Shown piece after piece: positions 1 through 12,135 of a stretch of 64,000 nucleotides of DNA (positions are counted from its first letter, which is position 1; the number at the start of each line of letters is the position of its first letter). A model generated the notes under the pieces. It worked only from the letters and a program-made list of their open reading frames with translations, did no database searches and was not told the origin of the DNA. This stretch comes from Siderastrea siderea (taxonomy: Eukaryota > Cnidaria > Anthozoa > Scleractinia > Rhizangiidae), in NCBI GenBank assembly GCA_964030785.1, contig OZ034979.1, forward strand, positions 36,816,484-36,880,483. The letters are read 5' to 3'. Both the position numbers and the translations under genes were made by a program.

Positions 1-177
1 CTTGTATTTCTGGCTTATTCTTTCTGGCCTTTTAATTTACGAGCCTGTGATTCTCCGAATTCATATGCAGCGATGAAATTGAGGTACCGTGGCAATCGCA
101 TCTTGCATTGATCGACTCTTGCATTTCTTCCCTTCGCATGAAAATCAGCTTTGGTTTTGTTTTTATTGTAAAATTAA

Positions 178-349
178 CACTTTAATGTCAGTTTTTTTTA
201 TGCGTCGGTCTTCTTATTGATCATAAATTGCGTCATAACATTGTCAAAGTCTGCGGCTCGTGGATCCGCAACACTGTACTTTGACAATGTTATGACGCAA
301 TTTATCATCAATAAGAGGACAGACGCATAAAAAAACTGACATCAAAGTG
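178..349. repeat. Palindromic MITE (foldback), about 172 bp
   Basis: The two halves are near-perfect reverse complements (arms about 75 bp, loop about 20 bp). The left arm starts CACTTTAATGTCAG and the right arm ends CTGACATCAAAGTG. No coding capacity. It reads as a small non-autonomous inverted-repeat transposon, with its family unassigned. Confidence 0.75.
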
Positions 350-360
350 CTAAATTGCCT

Positions 361-1530
361 ACAAATAACCAATACTTATAACCGATACTTATAACTAATA
401 ACAGACAATTTGAGTGTTTCTCTTAGTTTCCAAGCTGTTCTAAATCATTTTGTTGATGTGCTGTAGGAACTGTCTCATTCAGTTACTTATATTTTTCTGT
501 TTGCCAGTTTTTCCCAGGGCACAAACTGTCAATGCAGCTTTCCTTGTACGTGGTTAAAGTTCTCACAGAAATAACAGAAATGTAAACTTTTCAAGTGACA
601 ACCTTTGTTTGTCAAGATTTTCTTTCTCCTGTCGTCTTGTGTACTTGAACAAAGGGGCACCATTGTTGGCGAGAAGAGAACGAAACGTCAAGATCACCGT
701 GCTTTCACTCCTTTGTAACGTCTTTCGTGTCAAAGACGTTTTATCTTAGGAAGCATTGATCTCTTACTACGCGAAGTAACTTTTACCCCCGAGTTTTAAT
801 TGCTTTCATATGGAGCAAAATACCAATGTTTGTTACTCATAAATAGTTAATATGCATTCCGTTGTAAAGATCTTTCAAAGGATTCAAGTTTCACCACTTC
901 AAAAATTATTTCAAAACACCCTCTCTGAAACCAAACCCTCTCTATAGCCAAACTGCAACATATATCACTCGCAGCTGAATGAAGAACTCTCAAAACACAA
1001 CCAATAGAACATAAGAGAAACAACATTTTTGACTGAATTAAGAGCGGTTCTTATAACTTGAAAAACAAAAAACGGGAACTAGAACTTTAGGGGTGTTCAG
1101 TTGAAATCGTAAAATAAATTAATTGAGGTTTCCTTTTCACTACACGCGTTAAGTTTTGCACCACACCACCTGGAGTGTAACAAGATCAACGGAAGTTTAC
1201 TAACCTTGCAGTTGTTGTTTCAAGGCGACCGCTTCGGAAGCCACAAGTAGGAAATATGATAAAAGAGTGAACGAAACAAGAAGTGCTAGTATAGCACTGG
1301 AGGTTTTCATTTTGGAACTTTGGTAAAATTCAACGTTGTTTAAGGTTTTATGTTGGTATAAACAAGCCAAGTGTCTGTAGCAGGAGTAGGTCTTCTCGCC
1401 TCGAGCTTCAACACCGAGACTGATTCGTTTACACTGCTATCAGGGACTTGATTGCAGCGATTGTTTGATTGACAACGCACCTTAGTTATGGTCTGTCTGT
1501 CTCATCACATTATGAGACATGAGAGTACAG
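361..1530. repeat. Duplicated block, copy A
   Basis: This stretch is repeated, with substitutions and small indels, at about 5600-6860 (copy B) and 57780-59010 (copy C). Shared landmarks, in order, are a run of AACCGATACTTATAAC type, a segment containing CTTGTGTACTTGAA, a signal-peptide exon on the minus strand, and an upstream segment with GAGTAGGTCTTCTCGCC. It reads as local tandem duplication of a gene-sized unit. Confidence 0.7.
1205..1310 (-). CDS. Signal-peptide first exon, copy A
   Basis: Reading the minus strand from an ATG at 1310 gives about 35 codons: a short basic/polar start (MKTSS), a hydrophobic core of about 20 residues, then a small-residue region (VASEAVA) typical of a signal-peptidase site. 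The exon ends CAAG before a GTTAGT splice donor, phase 1. The same exon with the same donor recurs at 6435-6522 and 58645-58750. It therefore marks a three-copy family of secreted proteins. I could not identify the later exons carrying the mature protein, so the product is unknown. Confidence 0.55.
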
Positions 1531-2379
1531 TTGGCCTTTCAATGTAGTCGCTGGGCTCTTAATCGCAGTATGCAATACAATTTTGTGGTTCCACCCGTAA
1601 ATTAGCTTGGGCTATTCTAGGCGGGTGGAGACTAATAAGACTACAACTATACATATTATGTCTAATAAAACTAGCTAACACTCCATTGAGGAAGAAGAAA
1701 AAGAAACTAAATTAAGAAGATTTGAATGAAATTAGAATAAATTCGCAGGTAATTAAGAAATAAACTGACATAAATAATACACGCTTGACTAAAATTACCG
1801 TTCTGACACTTAACAGTATATTTTTATAACACTAAACACCTGCTTAAATTTGATATGTTTTAACACTTAACATTAAAAAAAATGAGCAAATAACACTTAA
1901 CACCAAACCATATCCAGACCCTCCACCAAGTTTAATCGTGTTTTCCTAAATTAGCTGAAAAGTATTATCTGCCAACTGAATGACCGAATGATATTTTAAA
2001 GCCCAAACCGACGCCAAAACATAAACATTTACACAAACTTAAACTTTAAGCGGTGTCTTAGCGATGGCTGAACCTTGTTAGGCAAAACGACGTAAAGCCT
2101 TTAGCCGTTACGATCGAAAGCCTTGCGAGTTCGGTGCTTGACTTCCGCCCGTTACTAGATAAATCATTGTCATTTTTTTTGTTTTTGTTTTTGTTTTTTT
2201 TAAATTTAAAACAAGATGAATTTCTCTTTGACCGATGTTGTGGCTTTTCTGACAAATAGGCCCAAATACCGTTATTCTAAGAGGAGCTGAGAGAAATAAT
2301 TGATTTTCTCCTTTCGGGTGCGAACAAAGAGTTCGTGCAGACACCGCTAGCGCTACGTTATGAAGTCGGCGGTCAATTT
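1531..2379. other. AT-rich intergenic stretch
   Basis: No convincing gene or repeat boundary is seen. Around 1840-1900 there are short AACACTTAACA-type repeats. Confidence 0.5.
2338..2379. repeat. Short dispersed repeat
   Basis: The segment containing ACACCGCTAG and GTCGGCGGTCAA recurs, diverged, at about 32270-32312. It is a small dispersed repeat of unknown family. Confidence 0.4.
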
Positions 2380-2915
2380 TCCTAACGTTTTAGCCGTTTT
2401 TCTTAGTATCTCTTATTTTTCTCTTTAAATTCCAATTAGATCTGAGCGCACAAACACTTTCAAACGAGGTCTTCAGAGCTCCCAAGTGTTTCGTGAGTAA
2501 ACAAATCGACAAAACTTGCAATTACAAAAGGTTTCATTCAATCCAAAAATGCGTGGTAGATGTGTAGTGCGAACTCCCATAAATCTGAAACAAAAATTTA
2601 ATCCTTCTTTTATTTCTTTCTTAAATCATATCCCATTTCCTAAAAACTCTAATATATAATTCCCCCTTAAATAGGCATTTTTTAACTTACTTCGAAAACA
2701 ATTTGTCGGCATCGACTCTGGCCGATTGGTCGGCGTAGTGAAAACACTTAAGTAAGACGTTGCTGATACAATTTCCAAGTGCAACTTACAAGAGCACCCA
2801 ACAAGAAAAATTTAGGAAAATACTTGAAATACCATTTTCTGGTTTCTTAGATTCTTTCCGAACTTTTTAAAGGCATATTTGTGTAAGCTAATACGGGTTG
2901 ATCTGTTTGGCGTTT

Positions 2916-3323
2916 TCAGCTGAAAATGTAAGGTGCAGAAAATTTTAGGAAACGGAATCCTATCTCGTCCAGTTGTCTAGTTTTCTTTACAGTTTTTGCC
3001 CATCTGTAAAACGCATTCAGATCACTTGCTGTCTTTTTCTTGGTATTTTTAGTTCTGTTTAATTCAATAAATGTTTCCATGATATTGTCATCGTTCAGTT
3101 GTCTGTTTTCAGTTTTCTCAGTTTGCTCAGTTTCCTCAGTAGGAATACCAGTTTGGATTGGCTCAGTGTTTTCCGTGTATTCAGTTAAAGATTCGTCTGC
3201 TGTTATAAGTTCATCCTCCAAAACGTCAAGTTGGAAGGTTGAACACGTTGAAATTTGGTTCGTCCAGATCCAGTCCGGCCATTTTGTTTTTGCTTCGTCC
3301 TCGTTCAGCAAAGAACCAGTCAA
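2916..3323 (-). CDS. Crypton/QRICH1-like N-terminal fragment
   Basis: A 135-codon frame from an ATG at 3323. An acidic Glu/Thr-rich N-terminal half is followed (residues about 83-120) by a basic helical segment with ETFIELN, NTKKKTASDL and AFYRWAKT. I associate that layout with the N-terminal SAM-like/core-binding region of Crypton-type tyrosine recombinases and the animal QRICH1/KCTD1-like proteins derived from them. No catalytic domain follows, so this is a first exon or a decayed fragment. The family link is from memory of motif shape and is moderate at best. A diverged remnant lies near 62440-62500. Confidence 0.4.
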   Translation of the reverse strand: MTGSLLNEDEAKTKWPDWIWTNQISTCSTFQLDVLEDELITADESLTEYTENTEPIQTGIPTEETEQTEKTENRQLNDDNIMETFIELNRTKNTKKKTASDLNAFYRWAKTVKKTRQLDEIGFRFLKFSAPYIFS

Positions 3324-5599
3324 CTGAACCGGGATTTACTGTGTAATAAGCTGGCTGCGCGTTCTCTTGCCCTTATATGGTAAAATGACACTACAATGGA
3401 ATAATAATAGGAATTAATCAGTCCCCTTGTTACGAAAGGCCGAGTTGATGTTTCACCAAAGAAATCTCTAGTTTTCACTGCAATTAAATCCGAATATCTC
3501 AGGTGATTTTCTGCCCAACAGATATTCCGCCGAAACGAACCGTTGGGTGCCCCTGAACTTCTATTGGGACTTCACAAAACGTGGCGTTCTGTGGTACAAA
3601 CATCAATGTTTTTTAAAAAACAGAGTTTGCGGGGAACCAGTGTACCTCCCGGGAGGGAGAGGGTGGGGGAGTCATGAGTTTGTTCGTTATGGGAATTGCC
3701 ACATTCTGGACTGAATTCTTTGTATGGTATAGTCTTTTTTTTTTTGGCTTGTGTTGTTTGTGTTAGGTAGCCTTTTTAATCGAAAAAACTAAAACTTGTA
3801 TCCGTGATGTTCATTTCAACTCTCTTCGTAGGTAATCTGCTTATAACTCCTTGTCGGCGCCTTTGTAGTAGCTCTAATAAGTTTAAAAATTCTTGATATC
3901 AAATTCGGTATTTTAACCTCTGAAACTGTTTCCAGGTTTAACGGCTGACTTGCTGACCTGCGGTTTTAATTTAATCATATATTTACTGTAACCTAAGTAG
4001 GCATGAATTTGTTTATCACCCAAAAAATTTCCACCCTGTTCGGCAAAGTCACGTAAATTTAACTTAAAAACCACTGGCCTAATTTACCTAAAATTTTCTT
4101 ACGGTACATACACCGTAACAAACTGTATCATGTAGTCTGTCGTTAAAAGCAGACAGATTTACGCGGATTGGTCTGGTCAAAGCAAGATTTTTTGTTAGCC
4201 CTGATTGAAAATACGGAATTTGTGCTACCATTGATGCTCTTTCTAGTGCGACACATAGCTTGTCAACTGCAATAAGACCAGAAAACTTTCCATATACTTT
4301 TATCTAAAATATCGCTCACTGAGATTTATGTGGACAAAGATAATTCTTTGAAACAATTGTGGTCACGGAATAGCAGTTTTCTCTTAGGAGAGTTATACGT
4401 TTCGCAATAATTATAACAGTTCGCCGGTTTCTGTGAAAAGAATTACAGTTTCTACAACTTGTGGGCGTTTTTAATTGCTTTAGAACTTTCGTGCTTTAGT
4501 GCCAATGCGTGAACCTGTTTCCAACCTCGATTTAACTATCAGATCAGGGCTCCAATTAACCATGGCATTGCTGTTTTTCGATAATAATTAGTTTATAGTC
4601 TATGTCCCGCTCACGACTACAAAACGTAGCTAAATCTCACTCATCTGATTGGTTCAGTTTTATATATTACATACGCGTAACAACTTAAGGAAACTCGCAA
4701 ATCTTCCGTGAATAAACTGATGGGTAGCAAAAATCTGAAGTCGAACACTTGACAATTTCTTGGTCACAGACACTAGGGGTGGCGAATGGTCTTTCGGAAC
4801 AAGGTCTCGCAAAATTCTAGCTGAATTGTCAGCGTCTCGCAATCTCGTTTTTGAGCGATTCTCTGCGTCTCGGAGTCTCGTCTTTTCGGCAGACCAGTCT
4901 CGGATTCTCGGTTTTCTCGCTGAAGCCGTCTTTGGGTCTCAAATGTTTTGCGAAGCTGTCTCCAAGTCTCAGGTGACTTTTTGGAAAGCTATAAAATGAA
5001 TCTCGAACTTCTGATGTGCTTCGGTAACATCACTCGACAGCAACAACTCAATTTGCAGTCTTCGCATTATTCTAAAAAGTCTTGCGCTCGCATTTAGAAA
5101 CCGCTACTGAAAAGCTCGGCCTCGCATTCCAAAAACTGAAAGGTCTCGAGCTCCCACAAGAAAACGCTCGTCTCGCCGTCTCGCAAAGTCTCGAATTTAG
5201 CATTCGCCATCCGTAACACTATTTCTTTCAAGCTACACGCACGTACGTGAAAATAATAATAAAAAAAACGTTTCTTGATAACGTGAAAAAAGAACCAAAC
5301 GAGTAAGCGAAGCAAGCAAGTCGGGAAGGATACAAGTGGGTGCTGCCGGTGCCTTTCATTGCACTTCTTTTGTTTTCAGTGCTAGCCCCATTATGCATTG
5401 TTTGATTACGTAGGTTTTCAGGACAAAAATGACCTTGGATTCAACAGAATTAAATCGAACAGCAACTAAGACTGATTATGAAGGATTTTAAATGCGTCAA
5501 ATATTATGTTATTCGCACCGGCAAGTTTCTTTTGTGTTGCGGGAAATTCCTATTTCAAACTCCATGATATCTCCACAATGGCTACTGATACAAGTCAGT
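3324..5599. other. Intergenic part of the duplicated block
   Basis: No gene can be supported here. Between about 4790 and 5210 there is a loose tandem pattern built on TCTCG (CTCGTCTTTTCGGC, CTCGGATTCTCGG and similar), a low-complexity repeat that yields several spurious open frames. Confidence 0.45.
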
Positions 5600-6860
5600 T
5601 TGTTTATTGCCCACAAATAACCGATACTGTTTTAACTAATAACAGACGAATACAGGGGCCGTACAATTTAAGTTCCCCTTTTAGTTTCCAAGCTGTTCTC
5701 AATCATTTTGTTGATTCCCTGTAGGAGCTGTTTTCGTTTAAGATTACTTATATTTTTCTGTTTGTTTCTGCCAGTGCACAGACTCTCAATGTAGATTTCT
5801 TTGTCCGTGGTTAAAGTTGTCACAGAAATGACAGAAATGTAAACTTTTCGAGAAATAACATTTGTTTGTGTAACTTTTCTTTCCTTCCACTGTCTTGTGT
5901 ACTTGAATAAAGGGCCACCATTGCCAGCGAGAAGAGAATAAAAGACAAGATTACTTCAAGTGTGCTCTCACTCATTCGTTGCGTCTTTCGGGTCCAGTTA
6001 AGACGTTTTGTCTCACAAAGCAGTGCTCTCTTTCTATGCGAAGTAGCTTTACGGTTTACTATGCCCCGAGTTTTAATTACTTTCACATAGAGCAAAATAC
6101 CAATGCTTGTTACTCATATATAGTTATCTGCATTCTGTTGTAAAGATCTTTCAAAAGGTTTAAGCTTCACCTCTTCGAAAATATTACATAACACCCTCTG
6201 AGTCCAAAAGTTATGTCTACGTACAACCACACTGAAACATATATCACTCGCAGCTGAATGAAGAACTCTTAAAACACGACCAATAAAACATAACAGAAAA
6301 CAACAGTTTTGACTGAACCAAGAGCGGACCTTATAAGGGTCTTATAACTCGACAAACACAAAACGGGGACCAGCATGTTTTGCTGATATCGCTTTAAGGG
6401 GTCTTCGCAACAAGGCCAACGCAGTTTTACTAACCTTGCAGTTGTTGATTCAATGCAGCCGCTTCGCAAGACACAAGCAGGAAATATGAGCAAATAGTGA
6501 ACGACGCAATAAGTGCGAGCATGGCACTCGAGGTTAGTCGTTTTGAAACTCTGGTAAAATGCAACGTTGTTTCAAGAAATAAGCGTTGAAAATTGCAATT
6601 GCTCTAGCAGGCACGTTTTATGTTGGTATAAACAAGGCAAGTGCCTGTAACAGGAGTAGGTCTTCTCGCCTCGAGCTGGGACACCGAGACTGATTCGTTT
6701 ACACTGCTACCATGGACTTGATTGCAGCGATTGTTCGATTGACAACGTACCTTAATTATTGTCTGTCTCATGGCATTATGAGATATAAGGGTGCAGTTTC
6801 CTTGCAGTGGGGTTTGTGGGCTCTTAATCACAAGGGAAGATCTGGAAGAGAGCGCCGTGT
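5600..6860. repeat. Duplicated block, copy B
   Basis: Diverged copy of 361-1530 and 57780-59010, in the same order and orientation. It contains the signal-peptide exon at 6435-6522. Confidence 0.65.
6435..6522 (-). CDS. Signal-peptide first exon, copy B
   Basis: Homologous to the exon at 1205-1310. The codon matching the initiator of copies A and C is ACG here, and a one-base insertion follows it. The first usable in-frame ATG (6522) then gives a shortened but still hydrophobic leader ending in small residues (SCEAAA), followed by the same CAAG/GTTAGT donor. Either the downstream ATG is used or this copy is decaying. Confidence 0.4.
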
Positions 6861-7289
6861 TAAGTGATAACTTATTCTTATTTCCTGAATGAGACTGGCT
6901 ACGTCAATTGCAACATATGTTGTTAAATTAACTTACAAGAGCTTCCTCCTTTAGGGTTAATAAAGACACTCATCTCTTGCTTGATATTACTCAATTATTT
7001 ACTAGAGTACTATCGTAAGTAAAAATGTTGGTCACGTTTTGCTATCAATGAAAATAGCCGGGCAGTTAGATATTTTATGATCTCGCCTGACCTGAAATCC
7101 CTTGAGCTATTCAGATTTCTCAGCTTCCAGATAAAGAAGTTATTTCTCAGCTAACCCTCTTACATCTTAACATTTTGAGCTGCTGACGCACTTGTCATGA
7201 ATTTCATGTATTGAGCGTTGTGCAAACAGTAACAAAAACATGTCGTTTGGGATTGGTCAAGTTCGTAATGAACTGATCAGGGTTACTTT

Positions 7290-7715
7290 AAGACGGAATC
7301 CATTAGGAAATTGAGTAAATTTAATTTTCAGTGGACAAAAATCTTGTACCAGAATAATTTAAAGAATATCGCATTCTTTTTTACATTTTTTGAGAGCTAT
7401 GGTTGTAAGTTGTTATCTGTAATAACCCCAAAGACAATTTCTTATAGGAGCCCGAGAAAATAAATTTCAAATTTCACAAAATGAAGTCTTACGCATAAAA
7501 ATTTACCTATTTTACCCGTGTTTACACAATTCCTGTGAAATTTGAAATTTAATTTCACGGGCTCCCATAAGAAATTGTCTTTGGTGTTATTACAGATAAC
7601 TAATTACGTCTATAGCTCTTAAAAAGTGTAAAAAAGAATGTGATAAACTTTAAATTATTCTGGTACAAGGTTTTTGTCCACTGGTTACTCAATTTCCTGA
7701 TGGATTCCATCTTAA
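7290..7715. repeat. Foldback MITE, about 425 bp
   Basis: Left arm (7290-7480) and right arm (7530-7715) are reverse complements with a short loop. The outer ends read TTAAGACGGAATCC on the left and GGATTCCATCTTAA on the right. The interior has no coding frame. It is absent from the corresponding place in the right-hand duplicate (near 59410-59450), so it inserted after the duplication or was lost there. Confidence 0.75.
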
Positions 7716-8680
7716 TACATTTCTACCCCCTGGGGAAATTAATGAATTTTGCGTCTTCAGGCCATGAACTTCGACGTATGACTTTTCTGTGAAACGTCTT
7801 ATAGTAGTACTCTATACTGTACCGGCTGCAAGAGGAGAATTAACTGAAAACAGCTAACATGTTTTCTCACTCGATTCAGTGGCAGACAACTTTGATAAGT
7901 AGAAGCCACCCCGCTTCACATCTTTTCATTTTATTTGATTTAATTGGTCCGACTGACTTGGTTATCGAACTGATTTCCGACCGGAAAATCCGGGAGATTA
8001 ATAACTTGTCATTCCCTTTAGGCTCCTATCAAGCAAGATCGCTTAAGGTGGCTAGAAAATGTTTTTTTAATTGTTATAATCCTTTTGAAAAGAGGGAAGA
8101 TTACGAAGAAATGTTTCTGACCAATGTGGGTAAACTATAAATATCTTGACAACTCTTTTGTCGGGCAATACTTTAAGGCTGGTTGTGACGTCATAGCCGT
8201 AAAAAATGGCAACACTAAGGGCCCACAAAAAGAACCTCTAAATTTCAGTTTTCGCCAATTATCTGAAAAACCAAGTCGGTGACCTACCCTTTTTATTGCA
8301 TTTTTAGAAAGCTTCCTAAGTTCTTTAACTTCTCTGACGGTATGGCAAAAAGTTATTCAGTAGAACTTCAGTTATATCGAAAAAGTCATTCTCTTAATTA
8401 CAAAAAGATTCTACTGAATAACTTTCCTCCAAACGCTTCTATTTGAATTGGCACACTTCATGTTACATGCATGCAAAAAATCATGATGGGTCAACGCGCA
8501 AAACTTCGAAAGAGAAACAAATGTTTCGAGCACCTTTTATTTCCGGTTTGCGAGATGTTACGCGGCATTTGATTTAGTATAGCATAATAACTAGGAAAGG
8601 ACTGCTCAGTAGCGTTCATTTGACTGGACACTCTTTAGGATTTCATCCACAGACTTAAAAGTTATATTGAAAAACAGACA

Positions 8681-9844
8681 CAAGCCACATGGTGAGATGT
8701 TTCTAAAACTTATGAGTTGCTTATTCCTTCTTTTGTGATTTCCAAGGAACACTTATTTGTTAATGGTGTGAGGCAAGAGAAAGTCCGAGAGAGATACTAC
8801 AGTAAGGCTGTCTACCTCTTTCAGTTCACGCTGCCTCATTATGGAGAACTCACCTACACGTTTGAACCAGTGGAGCAAGTATTTTGGAGCTATTTATGAG
8901 AAATTGGTGGGGGAAGCGGAGAGATGGAGGGAATTCCCGAGGAAAAGGGGAGAGGGAGAGAAAATTCAGGGAAATTTGTAAGACGAAACTTGGCGAAGCC
9001 GGTGTGATAACAAGTTTTGCGGCTAACGGGACAATCGCTGAACACCTTCTCAACTTGGGGGAGTCACTCGCTGGCTGCCGGAAGTACGGGAACTATAAAG
9101 TAGAAATCACTGAGACTCAGAGAGTAGACAGTACTTGGTTCCAACAGTAGACTTTAATACTGCGATACCTCCACGATATCACCAGATTTTTCACCACGAA
9201 TGCAACCAAAGAACGTTTTACAGAGTACTTGTATATATACCAGAAATAGCGGAAATTACAATAATTCATAAAGAAATCTGAGTTAACATTATCTCATCGC
9301 ACAAAAGAACTTTGACTGGCAGAAACGGAATTTATCCTCTACAAAATTAATCACTTACAAAACAAAACAGTTCATTACAGTTCAACGCCTATTAGCTATG
9401 AATCGTTTTCTACGTTGGCTTTTCTATATTTTTTAACAGCAAAGCAAATAAAACTTATTGAGAATAATTTCTCCTCCTCACACCGGTAAGGACTGGTACG
9501 GGAAGCGAGGGAACGATAAAGGAGAAGTTCATATCTCCCTACACCCTTATTACGGTCTTAAAACAGTTGCCGGGAAATAATAAATGAGGTGGGCACTGTC
9601 TCCGCGTTTCTAAGCATTACGAGGAAACCCCAATCGCCCCCCCCCCCCTTCCGCTGCCACTACTTTATTGCCACTGTCTCCCCCTGGATTGGATGCCAGC
9701 CTTTCTCAGGGTTAGTTCCCGTTATTGTTTGTTTGGTTTGCCCATCAGTTCGTCATTACAAATTATTTCATCAGCTTAAAGCGAAGCTGTTTCAACTTTG
9801 ATTTGAGATTTTTCCAAGCTTTGTTTCAGATAAAGCTAACCTTT
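8681..9844. other. Intergenic stretch, no supported gene
   Basis: Open frames exist (for example plus-strand 8884-9150) but have no recognisable domain, splice context or conservation within the window. Confidence 0.4.
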
Positions 9845-9964
9845 ATGGCTGACAAGACGTCCGGTGGATCAAACAACAAGAATTTCACTGAGTGGCAGGT
9901 TTCGGATGTTAAACAGGAAACAAAACAGGCCAGAATCCAGCCGTTACGTAGATTGCAGGTTTAA
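9845..9964 (+). CDS. Possible first exon or micro-ORF (MADKTSGG...)
   Basis: An ATG at 9845 opens a 39-codon hydrophilic frame after a T-rich leader. A possible alternative end is the sequence GTTTCG after GAGTGGCAG, but this is a weak splice donor. No domain seen. Listed only because the leader and start look gene-like. Confidence 0.2.
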   Translation: MADKTSGGSNNKNFTEWQVSDVKQETKQARIQPLRRLQV

Positions 9965-10730
9965 TACAATCCCTAGGAAACAAAGGCTTTCATGTTTATG
10001 AGAGAGAGCGTTTTTGAGAAAATCCTCCGGGATGAATGCGCAGTAATAAAGACCCTACTAACGTTGAGTGTTTCATGAAACCGGAACCGAGCCTGAGAAT
10101 TTTCATGCCTCTTACATTGGCGGCCAGCTTCATCCAGCCTGGTCATTTGTATACTACTGATTTGCTTTCTAGTTTTGGCAAGAGAAGCTTTGCATTCTAA
10201 CGATGGAACTATTTCGTTTTCAGAAATATATCTTACCTGCTTTGCACTGCAGGTTATTATCAGGCCTCTCGCTATCGTTTTCGATGAGCCAATCACAGGT
10301 AAGAAAAGTAATTTGACAGAAGGGACCTCGGGGTAGCTTTCCCCAAGACAAAAACTCCTAGTTTTGGAACAAGAAAGATTTGTATTCAAAAGTAGTGTCT
10401 CCGATTGTTCAAAAAGGAAAACTGGGGAAACTCTTCACATTCCTGCAGCGAAAAGCCGATCAAAATGCTGCCAAGAATTAAAGCTCATCCCTTCATTTTT
10501 TAAATCTGAAAACCGCAGTAGTAAAAAATTATCTTTTTGTCTCATATGTGGTCGTATTAACTCGAAGTTCCTCCTCTATAGCCTCGCTATTACATATTAA
10601 ATGTCATAGAAGGTAAACAGGAGGGAGGGGGCGTCTCTATTGTTTTCCAATTACGTTTGTTGACCCACTCCGCTTGCCAGTGCTACGTCACATAGCAACG
10701 AGCGAGAGCTTCGCGCCGCCTGTGCAGATT
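9965..10730. other. Intergenic stretch, no supported gene
   Basis: Only unsupported open frames on both strands. It ends at a foldback element. Confidence 0.4.
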
Positions 10731-12135
10731 CGGTGTGCGACACATGCAGACTGCAGACTTGCACACTTGCAGACTTGTAGACCTGCAGACTTGCAGACCT
10801 GCAGGCCTGCAGACCTGCAGACTTGCAGACATGCAGACCTGCACATGCAGACGTGCAGACTTGCAGACCCGGAGACAGGACTCGGAGTTTTGCAGACTTG
10901 CTAGGCTCAATTTCCAGCCGTTTGCACAAAACGGCTATAAAAGTTATAAAATGGGGTTGGAAGGCCTACGCGACACCTACTTCACGTCTTTGTTCGCCAC
11001 GCCTTATCTTAGTCTTTTGACTAATTTTGCTTCTTGTGTTTTTGTAGTGGGTTTAGTTTGGAGGATTTTTATATGGTGACTGAATTGAGCCGTTACAACT
11101 TAGGCGTCGCATTTTTTACTTTGATCTCAAGGTCGTATCTGATCAATTTTCTGATAACCGGTGGATTCTTGTGGCTCGTGCGCACTGTTTGTTATTCTCA
11201 GTTAAATTTGACCTCTGATCGTTTGCTAAGCGACTTAATCATGATGTGGTTTCTATGCCGCTTTCGGCATATCAGGTACGTTGAATCTGGCTCGTTTAGG
11301 AACTTGAGTTTTTCTTTGAGTTTTTTCAGCCTCTCATGTTTGTATTTGTGACAATAAAGGATCTGAAATATTATGTGCAACGTGATGAGTTTCCCTGCTG
11401 ATGTTTCTAACGCTGGGCCCGGCTTATTTGTATGATTATGTTGCAGGATGTTGTGTTTCGCATCACGGAGTGTGCCCCATGAAACTGAAGTTGTAGCATC
11501 TTTCTAGCTATGCAATATGTTAGAGATCGCTGAACTCTGCTTCAGTCAAACATGTGTGAGTAAGCTCCACTTGAAACTGAGAGTTTCGTGTCTAGGAGCT
11601 TTATATCTTTCCTCCTCCTCTTAGCAAGTTCAGTCGACCGGGTGTTTGTGTATGCCAGTATGTACAAGCAAGACCATGGTTTTGACCCTCCACATGGGTC
11701 TCATCAGTTGCCGGGACTGGCTTTGGGCTTTGTGAGACATTGTGAGACATTGTGAGACATTGTGCTTGGCATAGGTTTTTCCCTTGTGTATTTATACCCA
11801 CTGTGCGGAAGAATCCACCGGTTATCAGAAAATTGATCAGATATGACCTCGAGATCAAAGTCTTCAAACATGCGACGCCTAAGTTGTAACGACTCAATTC
11901 AGTCACCGTATAAAAATCCTGCAAACTAAACCCACTACAAAAACACAAGAAGCAAAATTGGTCAAAAGACCATTAACATAAGGCGCAGCGAACAAAGACG
12001 TGAAGTAGGAGTCGCGTAGGCCCTCCAACCCCATTTTATAAATTTTATAGCCGTTTTGTGCAAACGGCTGGAAATTGAGCCCCCTCTGCAGATCTACAGG
12101 TCTGCAAGTCTGCAGTCTGCATGTGTCGCACACCG
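10731..12135. repeat. Foldback element with a 10-bp minisatellite
   Basis: Arms at about 10731-11185 and 11805-12135 are reverse complements. Both arms give the same peptide when translated outward-in (FQPFAQNGY, TNFASCVFVVGL), which shows the match but is not evidence of a gene. Both ends carry GTGCGACAC followed by a 10-bp repeat (TGCAGACTTG/TGCAGACCTG). The left arm has about 14 copies (10738-10880) and the right arm only a few. The loop (11186-11804) has no supported gene; it contains a short triplicated TTGTGAGACA. Confidence 0.75.
10738..10880. repeat. 10-bp tandem repeat (TGCAGACYTG)n
   Basis: About 14 near-identical decamers forming many CTGCAG sites. Because the period is not a multiple of three, all frames stay open and give Cys/Leu/Gln-rich spurious ORFs. 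Confidence 0.85.

Larger units (their letters stand above)
2380..8680. repeat. Long duplicated block, left copy (contains copy B)
   Basis: Landmarks in this block recur in the same order at about 56110-59990, with large indels. These are CCTAACGTTTTAGCC and a segment around GTGTAGTGCGAACTCCC, then the CTTGTCGGCGCCTTTG segment, the copy-B signal-peptide unit, the TTGCTTGATATTACTC segment, the ORF pair starting at 7859/59581, and the segment with ATTTCATCCACAGA. The start of the block is seen again near 62280-62720. This is tandem or segmental duplication with a gene copy in each unit. Confidence 0.6.

Noticed and set aside
7859..8140. Plus-strand ORF matched at 59581-59829
   Set aside because: The similarity is explained by the block duplication. 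The frames diverge at their ends, and there is no domain or splice context.
10738..10880. CRISPR-like array
   Set aside because: Short direct repeats without spacers; eukaryotic minisatellite.
10674..11079. Cys/Gln-rich ORFs on both strands
   Set aside because: Produced by the 10-bp repeat, which leaves all frames open.
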